Translations under genes and position numbers: made by a program | Origin: Aedes albopictus | Lineage: Eukaryota > Arthropoda > Insecta > Diptera > Culicidae | DNA: 64,000 nt | Direction: 5' to 3' | Assembly: GCF_035046485.1 (NCBI RefSeq) | Contig: NC_085138.1 | Span: forward strand, 368,531,238-368,595,237 | The notes under the pieces: generated by a model | What the model saw: the letters and a program-made list of their open reading frames with translations, nothing else | What the model was told of the DNA's origin: nothing | Databases searched by the model: none | Shown: positions 1 through 9,830 of the stretch, in pieces | Layout: every line of letters starts with the position of its first letter | Numbering within the stretch: the first letter of the stretch is position 1

Positions 1-71
1 ACTTTGACAGTTGACTTAAGCCGTTCATTCCCTAATAAACGATCAAAGAGATAACACGTATTTTACTAAAG
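1..71 (+). repeat. 3' part of the 5' LTR
   Basis: Matches 4283-4353 at 70 of 71 positions. The rest of this LTR lies left of the window. The 17 bases after it (72-88, beginning TATCAGAAGTGGGAT) sit where the primer-binding site should be. They do not begin with the usual TGG but resemble the complement of a tRNA T-arm/acceptor stem, possibly tRNA-Leu (inference). Confidence 0.88.
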
Positions 72-92
72 TATCAGAAGTGGGATACAACC

Positions 93-800
93 ATGTTCCT
101 GTGGAGTCACTCGCGGTCGGAAGTTGAAGCACTGGAGAATATCGGAAGAGGTCTTCCTTCTCAAGATGTCAATAACAAGTCCGATACGCTGAACTCAGGA
201 TTAACGGAAGCTGCGAATGGAAATACCGGTCGACGAGGAGATTCTCGAGCAGAAAGTCAATGCTGTAATGGAGTAGAAGAACTGAAAGAAGAAATAAATC
301 GATCGATCAAGTTAGATGAACTGTCCGCCATTTTACCATTTTTTTCGGGATTACCAAATGAAGAAGTCCAATATTTTACCAACATTGTGGAGCAAACGCG
401 ACGAACATTCAATATCGAAGGAGAAATAATGAAATTGCTGATTTTCAAACACCTACGATGTAATGCGAAGACTTGGCTATCAACAAAACCGGAGTTGTTC
501 AAGATGAGTTACCTAGAAGTTATCAACCAAATCAAGATGACGTTCATGGTTCATACAAGCTTATTTGAAACAAGAAAGCAACTAGAATTTCGTCGATGGA
601 GTCCTGGAGAAACATTTTTGGAATACTTTGTGTCAAAAAGAAATCTAGCCATGCCGTTGAAGCTACACGAAACTGAATTGATTGACTACGTAATAGATGG
701 GATTCCGGATCAACGTTTGAAAAATCAAGCCAAAATTAGTGGATTTTCGACAGTTGCAAGTCTACTGAAAGCCTTTCAAGCAATTCATCTTCCAAGCTGA
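93..800 (+). CDS. Gag-like capsid region of Ty3/gypsy element, ended by in-frame TGA
   Basis: A 235-codon frame opens at the first ATG after the putative primer-binding site. Its C-terminal half (about residues 70-235) has the character of a gypsy capsid: hydrophobic/charged helices, a stretch with KTWLS, and RRWSPGETFLEYFVSKRNLA, the conserved 'Q/R-x-R-x-P-G-E-s-x-x-e-Y' region of retrotransposon Gag. The frame stops at TGA 798-800, but the same frame stays open for the next 1,071 codons and encodes a zinc knuckle directly after the stop (CYNC at about 825-836, then the last Cys about 10 residues on). The TGA therefore falls before the nucleic-acid-binding part of Gag and is more likely a nonsense mutation than the natural end. 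A recoded stop is the alternative. Confidence 0.8.
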   Translation: MFLWSHSRSEVEALENIGRGLPSQDVNNKSDTLNSGLTEAANGNTGRRGDSRAESQCCNGVEELKEEINRSIKLDELSAILPFFSGLPNEEVQYFTNIVEQTRRTFNIEGEIMKLLIFKHLRCNAKTWLSTKPELFKMSYLEVINQIKMTFMVHTSLFETRKQLEFRRWSPGETFLEYFVSKRNLAMPLKLHETELIDYVIDGIPDQRLKNQAKISGFSTVASLLKAFQAIHLPS

Positions 801-3800
801 AGACTTGTTCGTACTCCCGTTTGTTATAACTGTGATTTACCTGGGTATATCGCAAGAACCTGCCGGAAGTCAAGAAATCAACGTTCAGAGGCCTTCAGAG
901 GAGAAACATTCGGAAGGATCCCTGATTACAAGAAAACAACTGGCAAGGAGAAACCGACAAAAATTTCAATGGTCGAATCCAATCAAAAATTTGAAAAGAA
1001 GACTATAGACATAGAACATGACGGACTAGTAGATATACAATTAACAGATTTAAAAATTGATTTGCAAGCACTTTTCGACACAGGCAGTCCAGTTTGTCTT
1101 ATACGCCTTGGTTTAGTAAAACATGGGAATATTTTTCCTTATAATTGTAATAGATCTTTTAAGGGTATAGGAGGATCTGGACTAAAGATTGTGGGTAGAT
1201 TTGTTTCTAATGTTAAAATTCTGAATCTATTTTTCAGAATTCAATTTTTGGTGGTTCCTGATTCGGCAATATTCTCATATGATGCAATAATTGGCAGAGA
1301 TGTCATTTTTGATCCTGGTATGAAAACGATTATTGAAAACAGCCAAATTCGCATATTTCAATCTCCTGCTATGGAAAGTGATTCAAGTGGAGCTGAAAAT
1401 AAGGTAAAAATTATGGATACTATTTGCAATTTGAAAACTATTGAAAATGTAGGTGACATTGGTAAAGCTCATTTGGCAACTTTGAATAATATTTTGGAAA
1501 AGAATTATTTCAACTTCAATCGACCAACCCGTCGGGAAATTGATTATGAAATGAAAATTATGCTTAAATCAGGTGCACCATTTCACTTTAAACCAAGACG
1601 ACTTTCTCAGAATGATAAAGTTAAAGTAAACAAGGAAGTTGATAAATTGCTTAAATCAGGAATTATTAGAGAAAGTGATTCACCTTTTGCTAGCCCCATA
1701 GTTGTTATTCCAAAGAAAGGCGATGATATAAGATTATGTATAGATTACCGAAAATTAAATAAAGATACATATCGCGACAATTATCCTCTACCATTAATAG
1801 AAGATATATTTGATAAACTTGAACATAAGTCAGTATTTACAATTTTGGATTTAAAATCTGGTTTTCATCAAATTAAAATTGCTTCTGAATGTACCAAATA
1901 TACTTCTTTTGTAACACCAACTGGACAATATGAATATCTGCGGGTTCCCTTTGGTCTGTGTAATGCACCAGCTGTATTTCAAAGATTTGTTAATAAAATT
2001 TTCAAACCTCTTATTGATGAAGGCAAGATAGTTGTTTATATTGATGATATTTTAATTGCTTCAGTAACAATGGAAGAACATTTTGAAACATTAGGTAGAG
2101 TGTTGCAAATTTTGAGTAATAATTTATTGGAGTTAAATCTTGAAAAGTGTAAATTTTGTTTGAATGAAATAGATTACTTAGGTTATACGATTAATGAATT
2201 TGGCAGAAAGCCAAGTAAGTCACACATCGAATCCATTTCAAAATTTCCATTACCAAAAAATTCAAAGGACGTTCAACGGTTTTTAGGATTGACAAGCTAT
2301 TTCAGAAAATTCATCCAAAATTTTGCATCGATTGCTAGACCATTGTACAACTTATTGAGAAAAGATGTTGTGTTTGTTTTTAATGAAACTGAAATTAACG
2401 CTTTTGAACTTCTTAGAGATAAATTGTTGTCAGCTCCAGTTTTGGCGATTTATGATCCGAAAGCTGAAACTCAATTACATTGCGATGCGAGCTCTTACGG
2501 ATTTGGAGCAATTTTGCTACAAAAACAAAAAAATGGAAATTATCATCCAGTTAGTTTCTTTAGCAAGAAAACAGATGAGTATGAAAGCAAATTACATAGC
2601 TTCGAGCTAGAAACTTTGGCTGTAGTTCATTCTATAAAGCGATTCCATGTATATCTGTCAGGTATAAAATTCAAAATTTATACAGATTGTAATGCTTTGG
2701 CACAAACGTTAGCTAAAAAAGAAATAAATCCCAAAATAAGTCGATGGGCAATGTTCTTAGAAAATTACAATTATAGTTTAGAGTACAGAGATGGAGTTAA
2801 AATGCAACATGTAGATGCTTTGAGCAGATTAACAATGGGTGAGGCTGAAAGGCATACAGCAACACAAAAGTCAACTCAAACGAAACAACATGAAATATGT
2901 TTGCTAGATACAGAGGACATTGAAAGGAATGTAATTTTAGCACAAGAACAAGACGAGAAGATAAGAAATATCAAAATTCATTTAGAGTCTAATACATTTC
3001 CAAATTTTGAATTGAAGAATGGAATACTGTTTAGAAAAGATAATAGAAAGCTTTTATTGGTTGTACCTAAAACAATGTATGACAATATTATACGAATTTG
3101 TCATGATAAATTAGGTCATATAGGAATTGAAAAAACAATGATAGAAATAAAGAAATTCTACTGGTTCTCGGGTATGAGAAAAATTGTAAAGAAATATATA
3201 AACAACTGCTTGAGTTGCATATTTTATAGTCCGTCAGACTCAAAGAAGGAAGGGTATCTAAAAAATATTGACAAAGGTCAAAATCCATTTCACACAATCC
3301 ATATAGACCATTATGGCCCAATTCAGCTACAATCATCGAAAAAATTTAAATTTATTCTAGTAATTGTTGATGGATTTACCAAATATGTTAAACTATATCC
3401 TACTAAAACAACGAACACTAAAGAAGTTATTGACAATTTGTTTTTATATATGAATCACTACAGTAAACCAATGAGAATTATAACTGATAGAGGTAGTTGC
3501 TTCACGTCTACAATTTTCAAAAAGTTTTGTGCGGACAGACATATTGAGCATATAAGAACAGCTTCATATACTCCTGAAGCTAATGGCCAAGCTGAAAGAA
3601 TGAATAGAACACTTACTCCGATGCTAGCTAAGTTAATTGATGATACAAAACTCAAATGGGATAATTTGCTTCCAAACTTAAAATATGTTTATAACAATAC
3701 GTATAATAGAGCAATCAAACATTTTCCAAGTATATTGCTTTTTGGTACACATCAGAACAATATTAATAATGAAAGCAATAACTTAGAAGTGTTTGTGAAA

Positions 3801-4013
3801 AACAATCAGCTTCCTTCAGAAAATTTAGATCTATCAGAAATAAGAGCACAAGCAAAAGACAATATTTTAAAACTACAGTCTTATAATAAGGAAATGGTGG
3901 ACAGAAAACGAAAAGCAGTTTCAGATTATAAAGAAGGCGACTTTGTCGTTATAAAATGCAATGTAGATAATAAATTGTCTAAGAAGTTTAAAGGTCCTTA
4001 TGTTATAAAATAA
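801..4013 (+). CDS. Gag zinc knuckle plus Pol polyprotein (PR-RT-RNase H-IN)
   Basis: This is the same frame as gag, open from 801; the first ATG is 969. A knuckle of form C-x2-C-x4-Y-x4-C (His replaced by Tyr) comes first. Protease DTGS is at about nt 1077. RT has the KSGIIRESDSPFASPIV and LDLKSGFHQI regions and the catalytic YIDD at about nt 2037-2048. RNase H shows LHCDASSYGFGA and ends near DALSRL (about 2815). Integrase has an HHCC finger (H-x4-H at about 3102, C-x2-C at about 3208), catalytic Asp in IHIDHYGPI and ITDRGSC, and Glu in EANGQAERMNRTL. The frame ends early in the integrase C-terminal domain at GPYVIK, where a frame change occurs. The catalytic residues look intact, so the enzymatic core is well preserved despite the upstream TGA. 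Confidence 0.93.
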   Translation, partial: RLVRTPVCYNCDLPGYIARTCRKSRNQRSEAFRGETFGRIPDYKKTTGKEKPTKISMVESNQKFEKKTIDIEHDGLVDIQLTDLKIDLQALFDTGSPVCLIRLGLVKHGNIFPYNCNRSFKGIGGSGLKIVGRFVSNVKILNLFFRIQFLVVPDSAIFSYDAIIGRDVIFDPGMKTIIENSQIRIFQSPAMESDSSGAENKVKIMDTICNLKTIENVGDIGKAHLATLNNILEKNYFNFNRPTRREIDYEMKIMLKSGAPFHFKPRRLSQNDKVKVNKEVDKLLKSGIIRESDSPFASPIVVIPKKGDDIRLCIDYRKLNKDTYRDNYPLPLIEDIFDKLEHKSVFTILDLKSGFHQIKIASECTKYTSFVTPTGQYEYLRVPFGLCNAPAVFQRFVNKIFKPLIDEGKIVVYIDDILIASVTMEEHFETLGRVLQILSNNLLELNLEKCKFCLNEIDYLGYTINEFGRKPSKSHIESISKFPLPKNSKDVQRFLGLTSYFRKFIQNFASIARPLYNLLRKDVVFVFNETEINAFELLRDKLLSAPVLAIYDPKAETQLHCDASSYGFGAILLQKQKNGNYHPVSFFSKKTDEYESKLHSFELETLAVVHSIKRFHVYLSGIKFKIYTDCNALAQTLAKKEINPKISRWAMFLENYNYSLEYRDGVKMQHVDALSRLTMGEAERHTATQKSTQTKQHEICLLDTEDIERNVILAQEQDEKIRNIKIHLESNTFPNFELKNGILFRKDNRKLLLVVPKTMYDNIIRICHDKLGHIGIEKTMIEIKKFYWFSGMRKIVKKYINNCLSCIFYSPSDSKKEGYLKNIDKGQNPFHTIHIDHYGPIQLQSSKKFKFILVIVDGFTKYVKLYPTKTTNTKEVIDNLFLYMNHYSKPMRIITDRGSCFTSTIFKKFCADRHIEHIRTASYTPEANGQAERMNRTLTPMLAKLIDDTKLKWDNLLPNLKYVYNNTYNRAIKHFPSILLFGTHQNNINNESNNLEVFVKNNQLPSENLDLSEIRAQAKDNILKLQSYNKEMVDRKRKAVSDYKEGDFVVIKCNVDNKLSKKFKGPYVIK

Positions 4014-4191
4014 GAACAACAAGAAAATTTTGCCAAATGATCGATACCTTGTTATTGACATTGACGGGTTTCAAGTTTCAAATCTTCCATTCAGCTCCGT
4101 TTGTTCACCGAATAATATGAGAAAATGGCTCACAGATACCAGATTACTCGCTAATTATAGCGTCGATGTGGACATCGACGAGTCAGGATGA
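4014..4191 (+). pseudogene. Frame-shifted C-terminal tail of integrase
   Basis: Immediately after the TAA that closes pol, a different frame reads ILPNDRYLVIDIDGFQV and continues to a TGA at 4189-4191. 'xxLPNDRY' followed by a short beta-strand is the usual continuation of the GPY region in Ty3/gypsy integrases. The break is therefore a small indel in an A-rich run near 4008-4030, not the natural end of Pol. Confidence 0.7.
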
Positions 4192-4196
4192 CCGAA

Positions 4197-4353
4197 TGTA
4201 GTATGAAGAAGTGTACAATGTTGAGTACCTACATTAATTACTAAGCTACTCCCAATCTTAAGTAGGCCATGACTTAGGAAGGACTTTGACAGTTGACTTA
4301 AGCCGTTCATTCCCTAATAAACTATCAAAGAGATAACACGTATTTTACTAAAG
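4197..4353 (+). repeat. 3' LTR (about 157 bp)
   Basis: The right edge is fixed by the end of the 71-bp match with 1-71. The left edge is placed at the first TG (TGTAG) after the end of the pol remnant and is an inference, because the left end of the other LTR is outside the window. A very short LTR is compatible with CsRn1-like elements. Confidence 0.7.
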
Positions 4354-4360
4354 GAACCTA

Positions 4361-4620
4361 CTTCTTCTTCTTTGAGGCTCTACGTCCCCACTGGAACTTG
4401 ACCTGCCTTGCTTCAACTTAGTGTTATTTGAGCACTTCCACAGTTAATAATTGAAGGGCTTTCTTCGCCTGCCATTGCATGAATTTGTATATTGTGAGGC
4501 AAGTACAACGATACACTATGCCCAGGGAGTCGAGAAAATTTTCCCGACCGAAACGGGAATCGAACCAGCCGTCTCCGGATTGGCGATCCATAGCCTTACC
4601 CTCTAGGTTAACTGGAGACC
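4361..4620 (-). mobile_element. tRNA-derived SINE, Feilai-like, copy 1
   Basis: Read on the minus strand it starts GGTCTCCAGTTAACCTAGAG, a tRNA-like A box, followed by a B-box-like GGTTCGATTCCCG, and ends in a (GAA)n tail (plus-strand TTCTTCTTCTT at 4361). The same sequence recurs at 28,329-28,602, 37,882-39,190 (split) and as a stub at 6,334-6,366. Size and tRNA-like head fit the Feilai SINE known from Aedes. The gypsy LTR abuts its tail. Confidence 0.85.
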
Positions 4621-4648
4621 CACCTTTCTTCTAAAATTCCTTGAGGAG

Positions 4649-5153
4649 CAAGGATGGAAGAAAATCACTTCAAGCGATAAATGATACAGGATACGAATAA
4701 TCCAAGATAGCCTTGTTCTTGCAGTAGCATGATGCCGACGCCTCACATCGTGCTCGTATCACAGAGCAATCAAAGCATCTGATGTACGCTTCATCACGTG
4801 ACGACCCGTTATCGGATCATGTTACAAGTCGTGATAAATTTCATTCATCACTATTTAAGCCACTTATGCACCCGTAAACCGCATTCATTATTAGAAATAA
4901 TGCATTCATAAGCATAACTGGAAGTTAAAGCAGTAAGAATGCTCAAAAAGTGAATGAAATCGCGAATTTATCATTTTGACTTCATGATAACGATCGCATC
5001 GCGCCCGCACATGCCGAGCGAATCATTCTTCTCGGATCGTAGTTTGTTATGATGCTTGACGACAAAATGTTATCGTTGTTGCTATGATCGCGCGATGCCT
5101 TTCAACCGCGACACATTAGAGATCCGATCATGATCACTAGATTTCCATCCTTG
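4649..5153. mobile_element. hAT-type MITE, copy 1, with 8-bp TSD
   Basis: It begins CAAGGATGGAA and ends in the exact inverse, TTCCATCCTTG. The same 8 bp, TTGAGGAG, lies immediately left (4641-4648) and right (5154-5161), a textbook 8-bp target duplication as made by hAT transposases. A second full copy is at 23,010-23,535. There is no coding capacity. Confidence 0.92.
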
Positions 5154-5985
5154 TTGAGGAGCTCTTTCTGGAATTCCTTCAGAAGTTCCTACTAGAACTT
5201 CTCTAAGATTTCACGAACAGGCATTCCTACAGGTGTCCCGGGAATCTTGGAGAATGCTCGGTACGAATTCCTAGATAAATCTTGATATGAGTTCTTGGAG
5301 AAATTTTTGTAGGGATCTCGGAAATAATTTCTGGAGAATTCTTGAAGAAGTCTCAGAAAGAAGTCCCAGAAAGAAATCTTTGGAGAAATCCTGGAAGGAA
5401 TTCTTGAAGAAATTTAAAAAAGAATTTCTGGAGAAATCCCTGAATGAGTAGTTCCTGGAGGAATCTCCGAACAAATTCCGTGAAGAATCTCTGAACTCCT
5501 GAGACGATCCCAGAAGAAATTTGAAGAGCAAGCCCCTTTTCGTATCTTGGGAAAACTCATGGAAGAATCCCAGAGGGAATTTCTACAGGAATCCTGAATA
5601 AATTCCTCGAAGAATTTTATAAAGAGCTCACCGAAAAAAAAATCTGGAAGAAACCGGGAAAAGAGCTCCTGGAGAAATTCCAGAAAGTAGTTCTGGAGGA
5701 ACCTCAGAAAGAGCTTCTATCGGAGCCCCACCAGCAGGTCATTAAGTCATGAAGCGTGACCTGGCGAGCATTGGGCGCGACCGAGAATGGAGAGCGGCAG
5801 CGTCAAACCGAGTATTGTGGCGTTCTATTTTTGATTATGTCTTGTCTTAATGATGTTGAACAAATAAATGTATGTAATGAGTTCTAGAAGGACTCCTTCA
5901 AGGAGTTCCTGTAGAAAGTAGGAGATTTCTCCAGAAGCAAATCCCTGAAAGGGAAAAAAATAATAGAAAAAATCCGTGAAGAAAT
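5154..5985. repeat. Degenerate minisatellite-like array of GGAATTYCTGGAGRAAT type
   Basis: Roughly 25-35-bp units variably resembling 'gaattcctggagaaatcc' are strung together with heavy divergence, interrupted by an RTE stub at 5740-5880. The same flavour resumes at 8,167-8,369 beyond the hAT-like element. Reading frames here are products of the repeat and are not genes. Confidence 0.6.
5740..5880 (+). mobile_element. 5'-truncated RTE-clade LINE 3' end
   Basis: It matches the 3' end of the minus-strand RTE element at 11.7-14.7 kb: the last codons before the stop, then 'tgattatgtcttgtctta' and the AATAAATGTATGTA tail. 5' truncation is usual for LINE copies. Confidence 0.8.
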
Positions 5986-6333
5986 GTTTAGATCAGCGTT
6001 TCTCAAACTATGGGTCGCGACCCACTGGTGGGTCGCGGGCTGATTTTTGGTGGGTCGCGTAGTCTTAATTAACTTTAATTAACTTATGTCGAGTGTTATT
6101 GCTAGCCATTTTCTAATTTAAAAATACTCCCTTGGAGAATTCATTTCTAGAAAAGTTTTTTCTAGAATTTACTCTAATTTCTCCTAATTCCAAATTCGGT
6201 CTCTCTTAAATTCTATTCCAAAGTCTTGTTTAGAATATGTCGAATATTGACACTACTGTCTGCGTTCAGAAAGTTTTCTATCGGAAGCTTTAAGATTAGG
6301 ATAAAATGTTAGATTTCACTTGAGTTGATGAGA

Positions 6334-6366
6334 GGCTGGCCAAGTCCCAGTGGGGACGTAGAACCT
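6334..6366 (+). mobile_element. 3' stub of Feilai-like SINE
   Basis: GGCCAAGTCCCAGTGGGGAC and the following bases match the 3' end of the other Feilai-like copies just before their GAA-rich tails. Only about 33 bp remain. Confidence 0.6.
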
Positions 6367-7125
6367 TAAAAAAGAATTTTCAGGAGCACAAATCTGGAGA
6401 ACCGAATATCGGTTTGTGTTGAAAATTTGATCGATTGGTTAGATTTCAATTGTGTTCTGGAAAAAATGAGTTCAAGTTGTTGCTTGCAGTTAGCATTTTC
6501 AGTTAGACATACATGGCAGTTTCAGCAGTAAAATTATCAAAAAATTAGAAATACCAAAAATCAGCAAAAAAGAAAACCAAACTTTGACAAGAAACCTTAC
6601 CTATAACGAACTTCAGTAAAGCTGAATATCTGTGAAATTCAGATGAATGTCTATAATCTGAATTTGAACGGAACAACTAAAAAGTGATTCCAAAAAAAAT
6701 AGAAATTAAATAAGTTTGTTTTAAGGATTTCATTAAAAAATTCAAGAGGGCTCATCTGATCATCTAGCAGTACTATAATTCTAAAAACTGCTTGATGTTC
6801 ACCCACTCGCTGTGAATATTTATAAGATTTTCATTCGATATTTAATTTTAAAGTGGATTTTAAAGTTCTGCAGTAGCATCAAATTACCATTGTATCACTA
6901 GAGCCAGACTGGATAAATATATAAGAAACTTGGAATATTATCTGAAATTTTAAAGACTAAGAATTAAATGATGCTGAAACTTGGCCACTTTATTAGAATT
7001 TTCCAAAAAAAAAAACTAAAAAAACATTATAAATAAAAAAAAAAGTTTAAGGGCTACGTAACGTAAGTTTACCACAACCTATGAAAGAGATAAAACGTAT
7101 TTATTTAAAGTGCAAAAAAATGGCG

Positions 7126-8073
7126 TACACTCATTGCACAATTATGGGTCACTCAAGGAACAATTATTTCATAATATCAATCGTTTTTTATACAAAAATA
7201 ACAATTTCATTATTTTTATTTTATATTATCTTCATTGAAACTCCTCTTTATTGTTTTATATAAAAATTTGCTTGTAAAATTCACTTAAGGCGGTGAAAAT
7301 TACTAAAATATTGATGAATAATGAAAACCACAATAATGGGTCAAAATTGGCTGTGTAACAATTATGGGTCAATTTGTTGCCTATTATGGGTCACTCAAGA
7401 GAAATCGGCTCAACAATAATGTTTTGTCTATTTTTTCAATGAATGGTCATTTATTCTCGATAGATCAACTAAAGTAAAATCTAAAACTGGTCTCAAACCT
7501 CTTAACGAAGCGTGTTTTTGCGATTTGGGATCAATTTTTCAAAATTAAAGAAAAATCCTCAACACAACCACCGATAAACGCCTAAAAGTATGCAATGCCC
7601 ATGTACGCAGAACAGTCAATATTATGCTGCACAAAAAGTGACCCATAATTGTGTGATTTTCGGTGTTCCTTGGCACAATAATGAGTCACTTAAATTTTGT
7701 CTGAAAAAAGCTTTAATTAGCTGCAGTCACATGAACGTAAATTATACCTTTATTCTGGTGACGATACCATTTTGCACTTGAAAATCACTGAAGCTCGCTT
7801 TTACAGAGCTTACGAAAGCAGCGCACGCACTTTCCGATATTCACAATAGAAGCATTACTTTGACAGATAGTTTTGCGCCCAACAAAAAATATCGAAAATA
7901 TGTATGTTTTGACGTATAAGCCCGTGTGCGATACGTATGATGACACAAAATAAATCAACTTATCAACAAAAAATTATAATGGCTAACAAAAGCTTGCAAT
8001 TAATTAGTATTTATCTGTTAAAGTGAAAAGTGACTAATAATTGTGTGTGACCCATAATTGTGCAATCAGTGTA
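7126..8073. mobile_element. Tc1/mariner-like non-autonomous element with reiterated TTATGGGTCAC motif
   Basis: Terminal inverted repeats of 27 bp read TACACTSATTGCACAATTAT from both ends and continue GGGTCAC. The TA at each edge is compatible with a TA target duplication. The motif TTATGGGTCAC or close variants appears at about 7142, 7334, 7362, 7383, 7642 (inverted), 7680 and 8046 (inverted). There is no transposase frame. It is nested inside the hAT-like element. Confidence 0.75.
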
Positions 8074-8166
8074 TTTTATAAACATTTGTGCTGGTGGGTC
8101 GCCAAATGCTTTAAAAATCAAAAGTGGGTCGCAAGCTGAAAAAGTTTGAGAACCCCTGGTTTAGAT

Positions 8167-8369
8167 GAATAAAAAAGGAAATTCGTAGAGAAAACCCCGA
8201 AGAATTCCTGAAATAATTCACAGCAAAAGTTTTTTCAGGAATACCTGAAATAGTTTTATAAAAAATCCTTTAAGAAATTCCAGTAAACCCTCACAAAAAT
8301 CCAAGAAGAAATTCCTGCAGGAATTCGTGGAGACATCTATGAAATTTGGGTTTACTGATAGGTTCCCAT
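8167..8369. repeat. Degenerate minisatellite-like array (continuation)
   Basis: Units resembling 'aattcctgaaataattc' and 'ccttaagaaattcc' continue the array interrupted at 5,986 by the hAT-like insertion. Confidence 0.5.
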
Positions 8370-9035
8370 TACACAGCGTAACAAAAATTAACTTTTTGTC
8401 TGTCTCAAGAGCAAACTTATGTGTCTCCGAAGGATTTTGGGCCGCTGAATCCGAATCCGGGCTCAGATTTGCTCTAACACGTCACAATTTTGAGCTATAC
8501 CTCAATTTATAGGGCAAAATATGCGATTTTGGGCTTTTTTGACTGCAAGCCATTAAGCAAGGAAATATTTTTTTAAGCAATCAAAAGGTTAATTGGTCAA
8601 ACAACATCTAAATTAACGACTCATGCAAAATATATCGTTTTACCAAATCGAATTTGATAGTTTTAAGCGATTTATGTTAGGTACGATATTTCCCATACAA
8701 GTCACCCTCCAAAAGTTGCATGCAAGTTTTTAAACTAACATAAAATGCTTAAATCTTTCAAATTTGATTAGGTAAAACGAAATATTTTGCATGAGTCGTT
8801 AATTTAGATGTTAATTGACCAATTAACCTTTTGATTGATTAAATAAAATATTTCCATGCTTAATAACTTGCAGTCAAAAAAGCCCAAAATCGCATATTTT
8901 GCCCTATAAATTGAGGTATAGCTCAAAATTGTGACGTGTTAGAGCAAATCTGATCCCGGATTCGGATTCAGCGGCCCAAAATCCTTCGGAGACACATAAG
9001 TTTGCTCTTGAGACAAAAAAATGTTGCGCTGTGTA
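8370..9035. mobile_element. Foldback MITE with about 290-bp inverted arms
   Basis: The left arm starts TACACAGCGTAACA at 8370. The right arm read inward on the minus strand starts TACACAGCGCAACA at 9035. The arms match for most of their length through blocks such as AAACTTATGTGTCTCCGAAG, leaving a spacer near 8690-8720. Probable TA target duplication. No coding capacity; the transcript would fold on itself. Confidence 0.88.
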
Positions 9036-9830
9036 TCTGCCATGCTGATGTAGTCCATTCTTCCGCTGCCTTGTTCCTCAATACCTGCGTTCTCTGCACC
9101 ATTCAGATGTTCGTCGAAGTACTGCTTTCACCTTTTGATCACCGCCTGTTGTTCCATTTCCGTTTATGTCCCGGGTTCTGTCATGTCCCATGCTGCAGCA
9201 TTATCGCCCTCGCTGCATTCTTCACCCCCAAAATATCTCGACACTTCCCATGGAATCAATGGTTCTTTCAGCTCCGCTCCATGTACCTGACGGTGCTCTC
9301 AGCTGTTTCATTGATGGCTGCATTAACTGTACTCCAGTAGTTCTCCAAAGGTGTGAGGCCCGGTATCGATCGGAAGCACTGCCTCTAGATTCTGCGCGTT
9401 TGCAGAAGCGACTTACGCTTGTTCCAGTCGCAAAAAGTCGTACAAAGATGGGCATCAGTTCTTTACATTGCATTGTTGATGACGGAGAGTTTTGAGCGCA
9501 GTTCGACCATCATTAGGCAGTGGTAACACAGTCGATGTGAGCGCCTCGGTAGATCCTAACGAATACAGATATCGGCATAGTGCCGCCCATCAATCAGAAT
9601 GTGGTCGATTTTGGATTCCATCTGTTGTGGTGATCTTCAGGTGTAACGATGAGAGAGGTGCCGCGGATGGTGTTTTTGGAGGTGGTGAAATCGATGAGAT
9701 GTAGACCGTAATTGTTCGTCGGCTAATGGGCGCTGAACTTTCCAGTCGTCATTCTGAGTTGTTCCTCCTGGCCTACGTATCCGTTTAGGTCTTCGCTGAA
9801 GATCTTGACGTCCTGGCTTGGGCAAAAAAG
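9036..9830 (-). pseudogene. Degraded RTE-clade LINE fragment (EN to connector)
   Basis: On the minus strand it parallels 13,200-14,230 of the better RTE copy: both contain the stretch equivalent to 'gcgctgaacttnccagtcgtc' and a block ending in 'atcttgacgtcntggcttggg'. It is heavily mutated with no continuous frame. The left edge is cut by the foldback MITE. Confidence 0.7.

Larger units (their letters stand above)
1..4353 (+). mobile_element. Ty3/gypsy LTR retrotransposon, left end cut by window edge
   Basis: A 71-bp sequence at 1-71 recurs at 4283-4353 with one mismatch (position 41 versus 4323), marking the 3' ends of two LTRs. Between them lies a gag-pol unit in the order protease, reverse transcriptase, RNase H, integrase, which is the Ty3/gypsy order. 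No env-like frame follows pol. The near-identity of the visible LTR ends suggests a fairly recent insertion. Coding capacity is damaged by an in-frame TGA at 798-800 and a 1-nt frame change near 4010. The single-frame gag-pol layout and short LTR recall the CsRn1-like group, but that subfamily placement is inference. Confidence 0.93.
5994..8158. mobile_element. hAT-like non-autonomous element, 2.17 kb, with 8-bp TSD
   Basis: The left end CAGCGTTTCTCAAACT and the right end (read inward on the other strand) CAGGGGTTCTCAAACT form terminal inverted repeats, followed on both sides by GGGTCGC motifs. The 8 bp GTTTAGAT flank both ends (5986-5993 and 8159-8166). TIRs of the CAGxGxTTCTCAA type with 8-bp duplications are typical of hAT elements. 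It carries no transposase frame. It contains a Feilai-like SINE stub and a nested Tc1/mariner-like element, so it has served as a landing site. Confidence 0.9.

Noticed and set aside
4014..4196. An env gene after gypsy pol
   Set aside because: Only about 180 bp lie between the pol stop and the LTR, and they encode the shifted end of integrase.
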